Shown here: positions 8,933 to 16,319 of the stretch, in pieces | Position numbering within the stretch: position 1 is the stretch's first letter | Layout of the letters: each line of letters starts with the position of its first letter | IMG/VR virus record: IMGVR_UViG_3300015263_000003 | Span: 1 to 22,395 of that record | Length of the DNA: 22,395 nucleotides | Reading direction: 5' to 3' (one strand) | From: a virus | Program-made: the position numbers and the translations under genes | The notes under the pieces: generated by a model | What the model was told of the DNA's origin: nothing | What the model saw: the letters and a program-made list of their open reading frames with translations, nothing else | Databases searched by the model: none

Positions 8933-9552
8933 TTACCTCGATTTTGGTTTCGTATGCTCTTTAAGTTCCGCGCGCAGGCCTTCGTAAAAAAAGCGTATTT
9001 CGTGCGCGCGTAGCGTCCGAGCATCCGGCAACCCCGGGTAATCGCGGCATACCTGCAGTAACATTTCAGTATATACAGGCTGGAACGTATGGTCTCCTTT
9101 AGCGAGCTTTTCGTCTGCGCCGCGACGTACTAGGGGCGTCCGAACTAGCCCAAAAAAAGCGTAGTTACCGCCATACAGACCTTAAGGTCGGCCATTTTCA
9201 TTTTAGCGAATGTCGAAGGGTGCGCCCCCGTCATATCGCCCATGGCTGCGTATAGCTTGCCGATATCTTCGCTTTTCTTCTTACGGTCCATAGCCATGAG
9301 CGAAGCGCCGGTCGGTTCGTGGAACGTGATAGTATCGGCGTCCTTCGTACGCTGCGGCGTATAGACCGGTTCGCCTTTATCATTAACGACCAGGGCGCCG
9401 GATTGAATCGCCGCGATTACGCGGTCCTTCTGCTGCTGGAAGCCCTTTTTATCATCTTCGTCCATATCCGCCGGGTCGACGTCCAGGTCCATAGCATCTA
9501 CGAAACGCTGGAACTCCTGCTCGGCTACTTCTTTCGCTACTTTATCGCTCAT
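8933..9552 (-). CDS. Tail assembly chaperone, -1 frameshift fusion product
   Basis: At 9151-9158 the coding strand reads CTTTTTTTGGG. In the zero frame the codons are CTT TTT TTG GGC TAG; a -1 slip on T TTT TTG continues as GGG CTA GTT CGG and stays open for 72 codons to TAA at 8935-8933, two bases before the tape-measure ATG. I translated this by hand. The extension contains YPGLPDARTLRAHEIRFFYE and ends RAELKEHTKPKSR, which strongly resembles the second half of tail assembly chaperones (P2 E', Mu gp42-like). The predicted fusion has 206 residues. Without the shift, 8933-9144 would be a 212-base gap in a gapless operon. The shift efficiency is unknown. Confidence 0.85.
9145..9552 (-). CDS. 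Tail assembly chaperone, unshifted product (gpG/Mu gp41-like)
   Basis: The 135-residue product is the short form of a tail assembly chaperone pair. It is mostly charged and helical, with SGALVVNDKGEPVYTP and ITFHEPTGASLMAMD, and ends MAVTTLFLG immediately after a run of seven T. It lies directly upstream of the tape measure, where such chaperones coat the tape-measure protein during tube assembly. The start ATG at 9552 has a weak AGGG nine bases upstream, and that AGGG is part of a potential inhibitory stem in the 100-base leader. Mu gp41-type and P2 gpE-type proteins are the nearest functional analogues. Confidence 0.85.
   Translation of the reverse strand: MSDKVAKEVAEQEFQRFVDAMDLDVDPADMDEDDKKGFQQQKDRVIAAIQSGALVVNDKGEPVYTPQRTKDADTITFHEPTGASLMAMDRKKKSEDIGKLYAAMGDMTGAHPSTFAKMKMADLKVCMAVTTLFLG
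9151..9158 (-). promoter_or_regulatory. -1 ribosomal frameshift site T TTT TTG
   Basis: The run of seven T followed by G fits the X XXY YYZ slippery form in the chaperone reading frame, three codons before the stop. The weak GGGC(9148-9151)/GCCC four-base stem that begins at the last base of the site may assist, but no strong downstream structure is seen. Programmed -1 shifts at this place are conserved in many tailed phages. Confidence 0.8.
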
Positions 9553-9652
9553 AATCTTAAGCCCTATTTCTTAAAAAGTGGTGCCGCGCCCCGGCGCTAA
9601 CCGGGTAAAGGGATAGGGCGCCCGCGCAGCTCAAAGCCCTATTTATACCTGG
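9553..9652 (-). promoter_or_regulatory. Leader with two mutually exclusive stems before the chaperone gene
   Basis: This 100-base gap is the longest between genes apart from the frameshift region. On the minus strand ATAGGGC occurs at 9642-9636 and again at 9567-9561, with the complement GCCCTAT at 9619-9613 between them. The middle copy can pair with the first (16-base loop) or with the second (45-base loop, containing an inner GCGC-CGGG-GCGC stem), not both. The second copy holds the AGGG that is the only ribosome binding site candidate for the chaperone ATG at 9552. The flanks extend the direct repeat to AAATAGGGCTT. A translational switch is inferred; no ligand or protein is implied. Confidence 0.4.
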
Positions 9653-10036
9653 TTACTGCTTAGTGAGTACGCCAGGACCCATTAGAGATACGGACGCGGT
9701 CGCGTTCTGGCTACTTGCCTGGGTTTCCCCTACGATTTGCGCCGTACCCTGGTACGTGCTGCCCGAGGCGTACGTAATAGCCACGGGGAAGAAGTCGTTA
9801 CGGTTCGAAAGCTCCTGTAGGAACTCATGGTCTCCCCGGTCGTCGTCGACTTCAACGGTAAGCCCGTCGATAGACAAAGGTACGCGCGTCTTAATTAGTC
9901 GCGCCGTCCCGTCGCCGTTCGCCTGGACTTCGTTTTCGAAACCGCCTAGCTTTCGCTGGGCTTCCGCATCGGCCGCTACCGGAAAGATACGGCCGTCTAG
10001 TGTTACTGACTCAATAGAGCCGCCAACTGCTGCCAT
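9653..10036 (-). CDS. Tail tube protein, Mu gpM-like
   Basis: The 127-residue product resembles the Mu gpM tail tube family: GGSIESVTLDGRIFPVAADA, RLIKTRVPLSIDGLTVEVDD, HEFLQELSNRNDFFPVAITY and a C-terminal ASVSLMGPGVLTKQ. It would polymerise into the inner tube under the sheath. It follows the sheath gene after 16 bases with a GGGAGGG ribosome binding site, the standard sheath-tube order. Length is near that of Mu gpM. Confidence 0.93.
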   Translation of the reverse strand: MAAVGGSIESVTLDGRIFPVAADAEAQRKLGGFENEVQANGDGTARLIKTRVPLSIDGLTVEVDDDRGDHEFLQELSNRNDFFPVAITYASGSTYQGTAQIVGETQASSQNATASVSLMGPGVLTKQ

Positions 10037-10052
10037 TTTAAGGCCCTCCCAA

Positions 10053-11567
10053 TTACGCTACTACGGTCGCCTGGCCGAAGTAGAAGCCGAAGTTAAGGTC
10101 TACGGATATAATATTCGTATTCCCGCTTAATTGCACGGTCGTAGCCACGTCCAGGCGCTTAGGGTTCTGGTCGTTGATTGCTGCGAACGTGTTTTCCTTC
10201 GCCGTTTCTGGGGCGCTAATAATAGCGTTAAGGCCCAGGCTATCAAGCATAGCGCATACTGCAGCTACGGCGGCTTTCGGCTTCTTCGCGCTACGGTTAA
10301 CCGTAGGCTGGTCATCCGGGATTAACGGCGCGCCGTCCCATTCCGGAGTAGCGAAGATAAGGTCCAGGTTAAAAATAATATTCTGTAGCTTAACGATATC
10401 CACTACGTAACGATACGCTGGGATAGGGTCTCCGCTCGGATGGTAGAAAGTAATAACGTCGGAGATATTAACGACGCCGTCCTTAACCTCGACGGTCGAG
10501 CTACCTTTCTTAACGGCTGCGTCGCGGTCCGCGTAGGTCCACTGGTCGCCGTCGTCGCCTGCTACGAGTCCGGTAGCCGCCTGGCTGCCGTAATCCTGCG
10601 GCGGGTTATTGTTCGCTACCTTAGCGATACGGGCCAACTGGCGCGCCGCAACTACGAACGGTAAATTATCGGAGCCTGGGGCCACGAGCTGCGAGTTAAC
10701 GCGGTCCGTTTTACGAGCGTCCGAGATAGTTGTCGCGGCGGTTACCGTGGTCGCAGTGTTACCGGTAAATACTACCAATGGCTTACGAACCAGGGCGCCG
10801 TAGCGGCCTTCGCCGAAAGTGCTATAAGCGTCCAGGGCGGTAGTATCTGCAATATCCAAGCAGTTAAGGACCATAGTTTCCCATACGTTACCGACCTGGT
10901 CTAACGCGGTCTGTACATCTGGGTTAACAAGGCCGCCGGTAGGCTGCGTAATAGCATACGAAACGCCGCTATTATCTTCGCTGGTGGCGACTACTTCGAC
11001 TACCAGGTCGTTACCGCTGGTACCCTTCCATTTAGCCGTAAGGCCTACTTCCGTAGACGTACCCGGCGTGGCATCCGTGGCGATAACTGGCATTTCCAGG
11101 ACTGCGTTAATAGCTGCGGTCATAGCCGTAATAATATCGGCTACGCTATCGCCATTGCTAACGACGAAGTCTTCCGAATCGATATTATTAACCCGAACGC
11201 GGAAAGAAGCCGTACCGGTCGCTGCGCCGCTCGGGGTGATATCCCCCGCTGCAGCTACGCCGCTAACGTCGTCGTCGAGGGGGTAAACCGTTACCGGAAT
11301 AGTGCCCACGCCGTCGCCATTGGTCGGGAAAAGCTGGCGTAATGCCAAGTGGATAGGGGAGCCGAAACCGTAAAGGCTGGCCGCTTCTGCTGCGCTTGTA
11401 ACCTGGCGCTTAGTCGTATCGTAAGTGGCGGCTGTATTGCCCTGGCCCACTACCGCGATACGCTGCGGGAGGAACAAGATACCGCCGCCGCGCAAGTCTT
11501 TAAATTGTGTTTTGATACCCACCACACGAGCGACGGCGGAGGCATCTACTGCTGAACTAATAGCCAT
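10053..11567 (-). CDS. Contractile tail sheath protein, Mu gpL-like
   Basis: The 504-residue protein is a Mu gpL-type sheath: ILFLPQRIAVVGQGN near residues 30-44, SLYGFGSPIHLALRQLFP at about 64-81, GLTAKWKGTSGNDLVVEV, and the C-terminal DVATTVQLSGNTNIISVDL that holds the sheath-sheath contacts. This fixes the tail as contractile (myovirus). The ATG at 11567 has AGGAG nine bases upstream, and this binding site lies within the last codons of the HNH gene (the Arg-Arg-Thr end), so HNH translation runs over the sheath start region. Confidence 0.96.
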   Translation of the reverse strand: MAISSAVDASAVARVVGIKTQFKDLRGGGILFLPQRIAVVGQGNTAATYDTTKRQVTSAAEAASLYGFGSPIHLALRQLFPTNGDGVGTIPVTVYPLDDDVSGVAAAGDITPSGAATGTASFRVRVNNIDSEDFVVSNGDSVADIITAMTAAINAVLEMPVIATDATPGTSTEVGLTAKWKGTSGNDLVVEVVATSEDNSGVSYAITQPTGGLVNPDVQTALDQVGNVWETMVLNCLDIADTTALDAYSTFGEGRYGALVRKPLVVFTGNTATTVTAATTISDARKTDRVNSQLVAPGSDNLPFVVAARQLARIAKVANNNPPQDYGSQAATGLVAGDDGDQWTYADRDAAVKKGSSTVEVKDGVVNISDVITFYHPSGDPIPAYRYVVDIVKLQNIIFNLDLIFATPEWDGAPLIPDDQPTVNRSAKKPKAAVAAVCAMLDSLGLNAIISAPETAKENTFAAINDQNPKRLDVATTVQLSGNTNIISVDLNFGFYFGQATVVA

Positions 11568-11569
11568 AG

Positions 11570-12109
11570 CTAAGTTCTCCTATGTATGTTATCGAATCGA
11601 TTTCCCTTTGACAGGTTGGCGAAAGCCGTTAATACCTGCAAATTAGCGGGAACGTGTAAACCCGAAACAAATTCGCCGCTTAGGGGTATTATATGGTCCA
11701 CATGGTGAGGCGTACCAGTTTCCCGAGTTAAGCGCTCTGCTTCATCGTATTTACATTGTATCTCGTATTTATCCAATTCGGATAGCCACGAGGGCGTACG
11801 CTGCATTTTAGCCGCCCGTCTAGCTGCCGCTTTAGAGCGGTTTTTATCCGGGTTTTCAGCTCTCCAACGGCTGCCGTACTCCGCCGTATGCTCTGGATTC
11901 TTTGCCCGCCATTCGCGGCTTAATTCATTCTTTTTAGGCTTATTCGTCTTAGCCCAGTTACCGCCCCTAACCCTCGCGCAGTCTCGGCACGTTCCGTCGC
12001 TTGTACGTCTCTCCTGTACGTGCCCGTTTCTGCAAGGCTTGCCGGTGAAGTAGTATTTACTTCCCGACGCTATAGCCTCTTTACGTGTTTTAGGGTGCCG
12101 TGTAGTCAT
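11570..12109 (-). CDS. HNH endonuclease (free-standing homing type)
   Basis: The 179-residue protein has an N-terminal zinc-finger-like CRNGH...CRDC pattern (Cys26, His30, Cys41, Cys44), a Lys/Arg-rich middle with two near-repeats (SREWRAKNPEHTAEYG and SRWRAENPDKNRSK), and a C-terminal HNH domain: HHVDHIIPLSG with His136, Asp138 and His139, NLQVL with Asn156, and NLSKGNRF with Asn165. It would make a double- or single-strand DNA break at a specific site; such genes often spread into phage operons by homing. Its start is nested in the last codons of the tail-completion gene (20-base overlap) and it ends two bases before the sheath ATG. It looks more AT-rich than its neighbours. It has no expected role in tail building. 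Confidence 0.9.
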   Translation of the reverse strand: MTTRHPKTRKEAIASGSKYYFTGKPCRNGHVQERRTSDGTCRDCARVRGGNWAKTNKPKKNELSREWRAKNPEHTAEYGSRWRAENPDKNRSKAAARRAAKMQRTPSWLSELDKYEIQCKYDEAERLTRETGTPHHVDHIIPLSGEFVSGLHVPANLQVLTAFANLSKGNRFDNIHRRT

Positions 12110-12758
12110 AATCTGCGTTAATGACGACTTCGCCGTCCTCCGACCTGCTTACTTTCGCCGAAACAAGTTCTAGCGTTTCCGCTTGCACCTGCGGCGAGAA
12201 TTCGTTAAATACTACCCGAAACGCAAGGCGAGCGCCTACTATTTGCTGCATCTGGCGCGCGTCTATATTCGGCTGGAAGATAGTAACCGACTGAGGCCAG
12301 CGAGACCACACGAGGCCGCGCAGCCCGAGGTAGGTATATTCCCCGGCCATTAAAATATTACGTACCAGGCGTATAGCCCGCTGCACTTCGATAGCTGCTT
12401 CCTGGTCCCCTGCCTTATGGCCGCCGCCTACTACGTCCTGGCTCATACCGTAGCCGTAGCAGTCAATATTAAAAACGGCTTCCGCTTTTTGGCGTTCTAC
12501 GCTATTGCTGGCGCGGGGGTCGAAGTTAGAATTATCGAACCATACGTTAACAATCGGCGAGCGGTCGGTCTGCTCGTTAAGCAGCGCTTCCCAAGGGTTA
12601 GAGCGTTCGGCGTATACGCGGAGCTTCCAGTCGTTCGGGTCCTTCCCGCCGGCGGTCGCTAATGCCATCTGGCTAGCGACTTCTGTAACCAGGATAGCCG
12701 CGATTTCGTCCCGGACGACTTCGAAATTATCCTGTTTATCGATTAGCTCGGCTATCAT
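12090..12758 (-). CDS. Tail completion / tail terminator candidate
   Basis: The 222-residue product lies between the FII-like connector and the sheath (with the HNH gene in between), where tail terminator or completion proteins (lambda Z/U, Mu gp37) are encoded. Visible features are an N-terminal helix (FEVVRDEIAAILVTEVASQM), SPIVNVWFDNSNFD, AVFNIDCYGYGM and a C-terminal ARLAFRVVFNEFSPQVQAETLEL, a mixed alpha/beta pattern compatible with terminator folds. I do not recognise it to family level. It overlaps the previous gene as ATGA. Function is inferred from position. Confidence 0.6.
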   Translation of the reverse strand: MIAELIDKQDNFEVVRDEIAAILVTEVASQMALATAGGKDPNDWKLRVYAERSNPWEALLNEQTDRSPIVNVWFDNSNFDPRASNSVERQKAEAVFNIDCYGYGMSQDVVGGGHKAGDQEAAIEVQRAIRLVRNILMAGEYTYLGLRGLVWSRWPQSVTIFQPNIDARQMQQIVGARLAFRVVFNEFSPQVQAETLELVSAKVSRSEDGEVVINADYDYTAP

Positions 12759-13135
12759 TCGTAAAGCTCCAAAAGCAAAGTAACGAGGCCGAGGGCCCGG
12801 TCTGGGTTCGACTGCGCTACCTTAAATTTATAGGCGTTACCGTTGATATCATCGAATTCTACTACCCACGGTTTCGAGCCTGTATCGGCAATACCACGGG
12901 GCAGGGTTAAGCCGGCCAGGGCCAGCGACGATATACGGAGCGCTACGGACGCTAGGCGCCCGCTTACGGCTTGCCCGGTGTCCGGGTCGATAACTTGCGC
13001 GATATCGTCCGAGAAACCCGTAAGCGACCCGACGTTCCCGTCCGGGTCCGTAACTGAAATAGGCCAGCCGAAACCGGTAGCGCTATCCTCAAGGATAACG
13101 CCGAGGTCGGCTTCGGCTAGCTGGCGTAGGCTCAT
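12755..13135 (-). CDS. Head-tail connector candidate (lambda FII-like position)
   Basis: The 126-residue protein begins SLRQLAEADLGVILEDSATG and continues with GWPISVTDPDG, VIDPDTGQAVSGRLASVALR and a closing KVAQSNPDRALGLVTLLLE, a small beta-rich protein. It follows the FI-like gene directly (TAATG overlap at 13135) and precedes the tail-completion gene, the place of lambda gpFII (117 residues), which caps the packaged head and accepts the tail. The same kind of protein is, from memory, common in phages with this gene order and is often left as hypothetical. The assignment rests mainly on synteny and size. Confidence 0.6.
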   Translation of the reverse strand: MSLRQLAEADLGVILEDSATGFGWPISVTDPDGNVGSLTGFSDDIAQVIDPDTGQAVSGRLASVALRISSLALAGLTLPRGIADTGSKPWVVEFDDINGNAYKFKVAQSNPDRALGLVTLLLELYE

Positions 13136-13560
13136 TATTCGCCCTTACCTACGTGGCCCGACTTAACGAAGGCTTCGAGCGCTTCTTTACCGCCGGCCAG
13201 GTCGTCGACTTTAATTTCGTCGCCGTCCGACAATACGCCGCGCTTACTGGTAATAGCCTTACCAGGCATAACGTAAAACGGTGGTTTTTTAGCGGCTTTT
13301 TCGGCCTTAGCTTTTTCCGCGTCCTGCTTCGCTTTCATTGCTGCGGCGGCGGAGTCTTCCTTCGCCTTTTCTTCCAGCTCGGCGGCTGCCTTAGCTGCGG
13401 CTTCTTCCGCTGCCTGGTTATCCGCGTCTTTTTTCTTCGCTTTCAGGTCAGAAACCAGCGCGGCCAGCTTTTCGTTATTTAGGCCTTCGGTACTGATTTC
13501 GAGGCCCAAGCCTTCGGCCAATTCCTCGGCCTGTTTGGTGTACTCTGCATTACTTGGCAT
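13135..13560 (-). CDS. Packaging accessory protein, lambda gpFI-like
   Basis: The 141-residue protein has the architecture of lambda gpFI: an N-terminal helix pair (about 1-40, GLGLEISTEGLNNEKLAALV), a long Ala/Glu/Lys-rich helix at about 41-92, and a small C-terminal domain starting PPFYVMPGKAITSKRGVL and ending FVKSGHVGKGE. In lambda, gpFI binds the prohead through gpE and helps the terminase-DNA complex dock. Position after the gpE-like capsid gene matches lambda. Sequence similarity is structural rather than close, because the middle is low complexity. Confidence 0.7.
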   Translation of the reverse strand: MPSNAEYTKQAEELAEGLGLEISTEGLNNEKLAALVSDLKAKKKDADNQAAEEAAAKAAAELEEKAKEDSAAAAMKAKQDAEKAKAEKAAKKPPFYVMPGKAITSKRGVLSDGDEIKVDDLAGGKEALEAFVKSGHVGKGE

Positions 13561-13582
13561 TTTATCGCCCTCTTAGGTTATT

Positions 13583-13600
13583 GGCGCCCCGTAGGGCGCC
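13583..13600 (-). promoter_or_regulatory. Stable UACG-tetraloop hairpin after the capsid gene
   Basis: On the minus strand the RNA reads GGCGCCC-UACG-GGGCGCC: a perfect seven-base-pair GC stem closed by C(UACG)G, the very stable UNCG tetraloop class. It starts seven bases after the major capsid stop and ends shortly before the GAGGG binding site of the FI-like gene. There is no U-run, so it is probably not a simple intrinsic terminator; a block to 3'-to-5' RNA decay that keeps capsid mRNA abundant is more likely. Confidence 0.7.
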
Positions 13601-13607
13601 GTTAATC

Positions 13608-14705
13608 TTAAAGCTGCGTATCCAAGCAGCCGAACGTATCGATAGCGGTCGGAATCATCAAAGGACGAGCCCCGACGCCGCCGAACAACTGCTCGCCATC
13701 CGCAGATAACCAGGCGTTCGTAAACAGGTCCATACCGCCCGCTGCGTTACTTACGCGGCTAGGCAATTCTGGCAACAACTGGGAAGCCTGCCCGCCCATA
13801 AGCGCCCCGATATTCGGGATAGCGCCGAAGGTAGCGTCCAGACGACCAGAAGAAGCACGTACGATAATCTTACCCGGGTCGACGAATTGGACCTTATTAC
13901 CGGTCTGTGGGTCCTTATAGCGACCGCCATAAGTCCACACGTCGTAACGGTAGTTACCGATTTCGACAATACCCCGGAAGGTGCCGCCGTTACCGCGCAT
14001 TTCCATAGCTGAGATAGTGCCGAGGTCGATACGACGAATATCGAAACGCTTCTGTACGTCCGCGTCGGAGATAAAGTTCTCGAACGCATCGATACCCATA
14101 ATAAGCTGGTCCGGGTCCGCCAGGCCGTCGTTACGGATTTGCTCGGCCAGGCTGTTAATATCAGCCAGCTTTTGCGCGCCCGTAGCAGTCGCCCAGGAAG
14201 TGCCCGCCGTCGGGAAGTGCGACGCCTTCGGCTTATAGTCCAGCGTATACAGTGCGTTACCGTTAATATCGGTAAGCGTTACTACGCCAGTCTGCAATAC
14301 CTGGGAGGCCTGCACCTCGATAGAACGTCGGATTTTACGCTCGATTTTCGTCATGCCGTTAAACATTCGGAGAATCACGTTAGCGCGGAAGTCCGGCGAC
14401 TGAAACGGGTTTTGCCCTGGCATACGCTTAAGCAGGTCGAACGAATTGATAGGCATAGCTTCCTTATGGATAGGCGGCTTAAAACCTTTATTCGTATACA
14501 GGTCCTCGGAGTTCATACGGTACCCGGTACTTAAGTCCTGGATAACGATAGAGATATCTTCATCGCTGCGTACGATATCGATTTCGACTTCTTCCGAGGT
14601 ATGGAAGTTTTCCGGCGGGCTTTGGAACAGGCCCGACAAAAATAGCATAGGCTGGGCCATCTGCTGATAAGCGCGAATCATGCGCTTTGTAGTGTTTCCG
14701 CTCAT
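13608..14705 (-). CDS. Major capsid protein, lambda gpE-like
   Basis: The 365-residue product belongs to the lambda gpE capsid family: QMAQPMLFLSGLFQSPPENF near the start, VEIDIVRSDEDISIVIQDLS, DLLKRMPGQNPFQSPDFRAN at about 89-108, KIERKIRRSIEVQASQVLQTG and a C-terminal LFTNAWLSADGEQLFGG. It would form the icosahedral shell with the upstream gpD-like protein. The start has a strong AAGGAG, spaced nine bases from ATG, consistent with high expression. A stable hairpin follows the stop. Confidence 0.95.
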   Translation of the reverse strand: MSGNTTKRMIRAYQQMAQPMLFLSGLFQSPPENFHTSEEVEIDIVRSDEDISIVIQDLSTGYRMNSEDLYTNKGFKPPIHKEAMPINSFDLLKRMPGQNPFQSPDFRANVILRMFNGMTKIERKIRRSIEVQASQVLQTGVVTLTDINGNALYTLDYKPKASHFPTAGTSWATATGAQKLADINSLAEQIRNDGLADPDQLIMGIDAFENFISDADVQKRFDIRRIDLGTISAMEMRGNGGTFRGIVEIGNYRYDVWTYGGRYKDPQTGNKVQFVDPGKIIVRASSGRLDATFGAIPNIGALMGGQASQLLPELPSRVSNAAGGMDLFTNAWLSADGEQLFGGVGARPLMIPTAIDTFGCLDTQL

Positions 14706-14717
14706 GGTTAGCGCTCC

Positions 14718-15119
14718 TTATTGGTTGTCGAGAATGCCCAGCTCTTGCACGTCAATAGCCACGAGGCCATAGTCGCGGAGCTGGTCGATAACTACGTCGT
14801 CGACGTTAGAGGCGTCGCCGTCTGCGTCGATAACGAGTCGTTCTTTACGGTACTTACCGGATACGCCCGCACGGATAGCAACGTCGCCGGCACCGGCGGC
14901 CACTACGTCATACGTTACGATAGCTTTCGGGATTCCGTTTTCGTTGGTAACGCCGCCCTTAACAAATGGGACCAGCTTACCCGATACCGAATCACGGGCC
15001 AGGATAGTACCTTCCAGTACCGTAGCCGCGCCGCCAAAAGTAAGCAGCTCGTCGCGGAAGTCCGCGTCCTGCAGGATTACGTTACCGATATCTACGTTAG
15101 TAATAGTCAAGTTAGCCAT
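14718..15119 (-). CDS. Head decoration protein, lambda gpD-like
   Basis: The 133-residue protein has the gpD-type head-stabilising pattern: ANLTITNVDIGNVILQDADF, EGTILARDSVSGKLVPFVKG, NGIPKAIVTYDVVAAGAGDV and DYGLVAIDVQELGILDN. It would trimerise on the expanded capsid and hold it against internal DNA pressure. It lies between the protease/scaffold and capsid genes, as in lambda. Its GGGGAG binding site overlaps the end of the protease gene, whose stop is the tandem TAATAG. Confidence 0.93.
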   Translation of the reverse strand: MANLTITNVDIGNVILQDADFRDELLTFGGAATVLEGTILARDSVSGKLVPFVKGGVTNENGIPKAIVTYDVVAAGAGDVAIRAGVSGKYRKERLVIDADGDASNVDDVVIDQLRDYGLVAIDVQELGILDNQ

Positions 15120-15125
15120 GGTCTA

Positions 15126-15473
15126 TTACTCCCCTGTTACGCCGAGTCGAGCTTCGACCAGGCTAGCTACGTTATCGGAAGCGTCCGCGCCGTTATCGCT
15201 CTCGCTGGCGTTATCCGCTGCGCTTGCTGCTGCGTCTTCTTCCTGGCGGGTGCTAACGTCGCTACGGTTCATACCTGCAGTTAAGTAGGTAGCCTGTAGC
15301 GTAGCCGTCATAGGCTCGCCGTCTTTAATCGCCTTACTGGCTGTTTCCATTGCGCCCGATTTCTCGCCCATAATCAAATGAGCGGTAACGCGGTCGCGTT
15401 CCTGGTCTGTGCCCTCTTGCACCGCCGCCGCGTATACGTCGGGATGCTGGGCCTTTAGAGTTTTGAGGTCCAT
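15126..15473 (-). CDS. Scaffold protein from internal in-frame start (lambda Nu3-like)
   Basis: Inside the protease gene, ATG at 15473 (Met275, context GPMDLKTLKAQHPDVYAAA) is preceded by GGAG nine bases upstream, with a second AGGA four bases upstream. Translation from there yields 115 residues of charged, helical sequence with an acidic Ala/Ser/Asp-rich tail, as expected for an assembly scaffold that is removed by the protease. In lambda, Nu3 arises in exactly this way from gene C. The start is predicted, not shown. Confidence 0.7.
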   Translation of the reverse strand: MDLKTLKAQHPDVYAAAVQEGTDQERDRVTAHLIMGEKSGAMETASKAIKDGEPMTATLQATYLTAGMNRSDVSTRQEEDAAASAADNASESDNGADASDNVASLVEARLGVTGE

Positions 15474-16295
15474 AGGTCCTATCTCCGGATTATTCCCGCC
15501 GCTGCGGGCGGTGGTTGCTGATTTGGTACTCTTAACGGCTTTAAGCGTTGGTTCCGCTATAGCGTCAATCATACCACGCTTTAAAGCCTCGCCGGCCAGT
15601 AGTGTAGCACCCTGGCCGAACTCGGCGTTAACTTTTTCTACGGTCGCGCTACGGCCCTCGGCGATAGCGTCGACAAAAATTTCGTGCATGGCGTCCAGTT
15701 CTTCCCGGACCATAGCCTTACCTTCTTCCGTGGTAATGTCCGGGCGCTTCTTCGGCGCGTTCGTGCTGGTAATGCTGATTTCGTTCGCGTCATTGTAGAA
15801 CGTGGCTACCACGCCTACGGAACCAATACGGGCCGCTCGGTTAGATGCGATAATCTCGTCCGCCTGGCTGGCGATAGCGTACGCTGCAGACGCGCCCAGG
15901 TTAGAGATAACGGCTTTTACCGGCTTGCTGGTGGACTGAATGGCGGCCAAGGTATCGAATAGGCCGTCGAAATGGCCCCCGGGGCTATCGATAGCGAGCG
16001 TAATATCCTCGACGTTGTCGTCGCGCTCCGCTTCCGCCAGGGCTGCGATAATTTCCGGGTAGGTAGTGTTACCGCCTCCGAAAAGCATAGCCAAAAAACT
16101 AGGCGTTTTTGTAATTACGCCCTTAATAGACACCTCGGCGCTACGTCCCGCCAGGGTTAAAATACGGGAGCCGATAGCCTGCTCTGCGCTATATCGACTC
16201 GCTTCGAATTGTTGCTGCTGCTCGACCGAAGGCGTAACGCCGGCTTTCTGGGCCTGCTCTAAAGCTTTCCGGACGGCAGATTCTAATAGCCACAT
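15126..16295 (-). CDS. Prohead protease, S49 (lambda gpC-like), with scaffold C-terminus
   Basis: The 389-residue protein has a signal-peptide-peptidase/S49 domain at about residues 50-250: oxyanion-region AIDSPGG (101-107), nucleophile Ser136 in LGASAAYA, GSVGVVATF (158-166), and the basic NAPKKRP (179-185), where Lys182 or Lys183 is the probable general base. The last about 115 residues (from Met275) are helical, Ala/Ser/Asp/Glu-rich scaffold sequence. This is the layout of lambda gpC, whose C-terminus is also made separately as Nu3. An AGGAG ten bases upstream sets the ATG at 16295. The protein would cleave scaffold and portal during head maturation. Confidence 0.93.
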   Translation of the reverse strand: MWLLESAVRKALEQAQKAGVTPSVEQQQQFEASRYSAEQAIGSRILTLAGRSAEVSIKGVITKTPSFLAMLFGGGNTTYPEIIAALAEAERDDNVEDITLAIDSPGGHFDGLFDTLAAIQSTSKPVKAVISNLGASAAYAIASQADEIIASNRAARIGSVGVVATFYNDANEISITSTNAPKKRPDITTEEGKAMVREELDAMHEIFVDAIAEGRSATVEKVNAEFGQGATLLAGEALKRGMIDAIAEPTLKAVKSTKSATTARSGGNNPEIGPMDLKTLKAQHPDVYAAAVQEGTDQERDRVTAHLIMGEKSGAMETASKAIKDGEPMTATLQATYLTAGMNRSDVSTRQEEDAAASAADNASESDNGADASDNVASLVEARLGVTGE

Positions 16296-16319
16296 TGGGT
16301 TAATCTCCTGTTTCGTAGC

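Noticed and set aside
8985-8997. Second TACGCTTTTTTT, identical to the 12 bases at the frameshift site
   Set aside because: It encodes the conserved Arg-Phe-Phe-Tyr of the chaperone extension, and no useful second frame follows; the repeat is probably coincidence.
3821-12905. Array of KOPS-like GGGNAGGG sites across the window
   Set aside because: Only about four fits exist, on both strands, which is close to chance (about 2.7 expected), so there is no polarity signal.
13583-13600. Intrinsic terminator after the capsid gene
   Set aside because: The stem is strong but is followed by AATAACC rather than a U-run, and the next gene follows at once.
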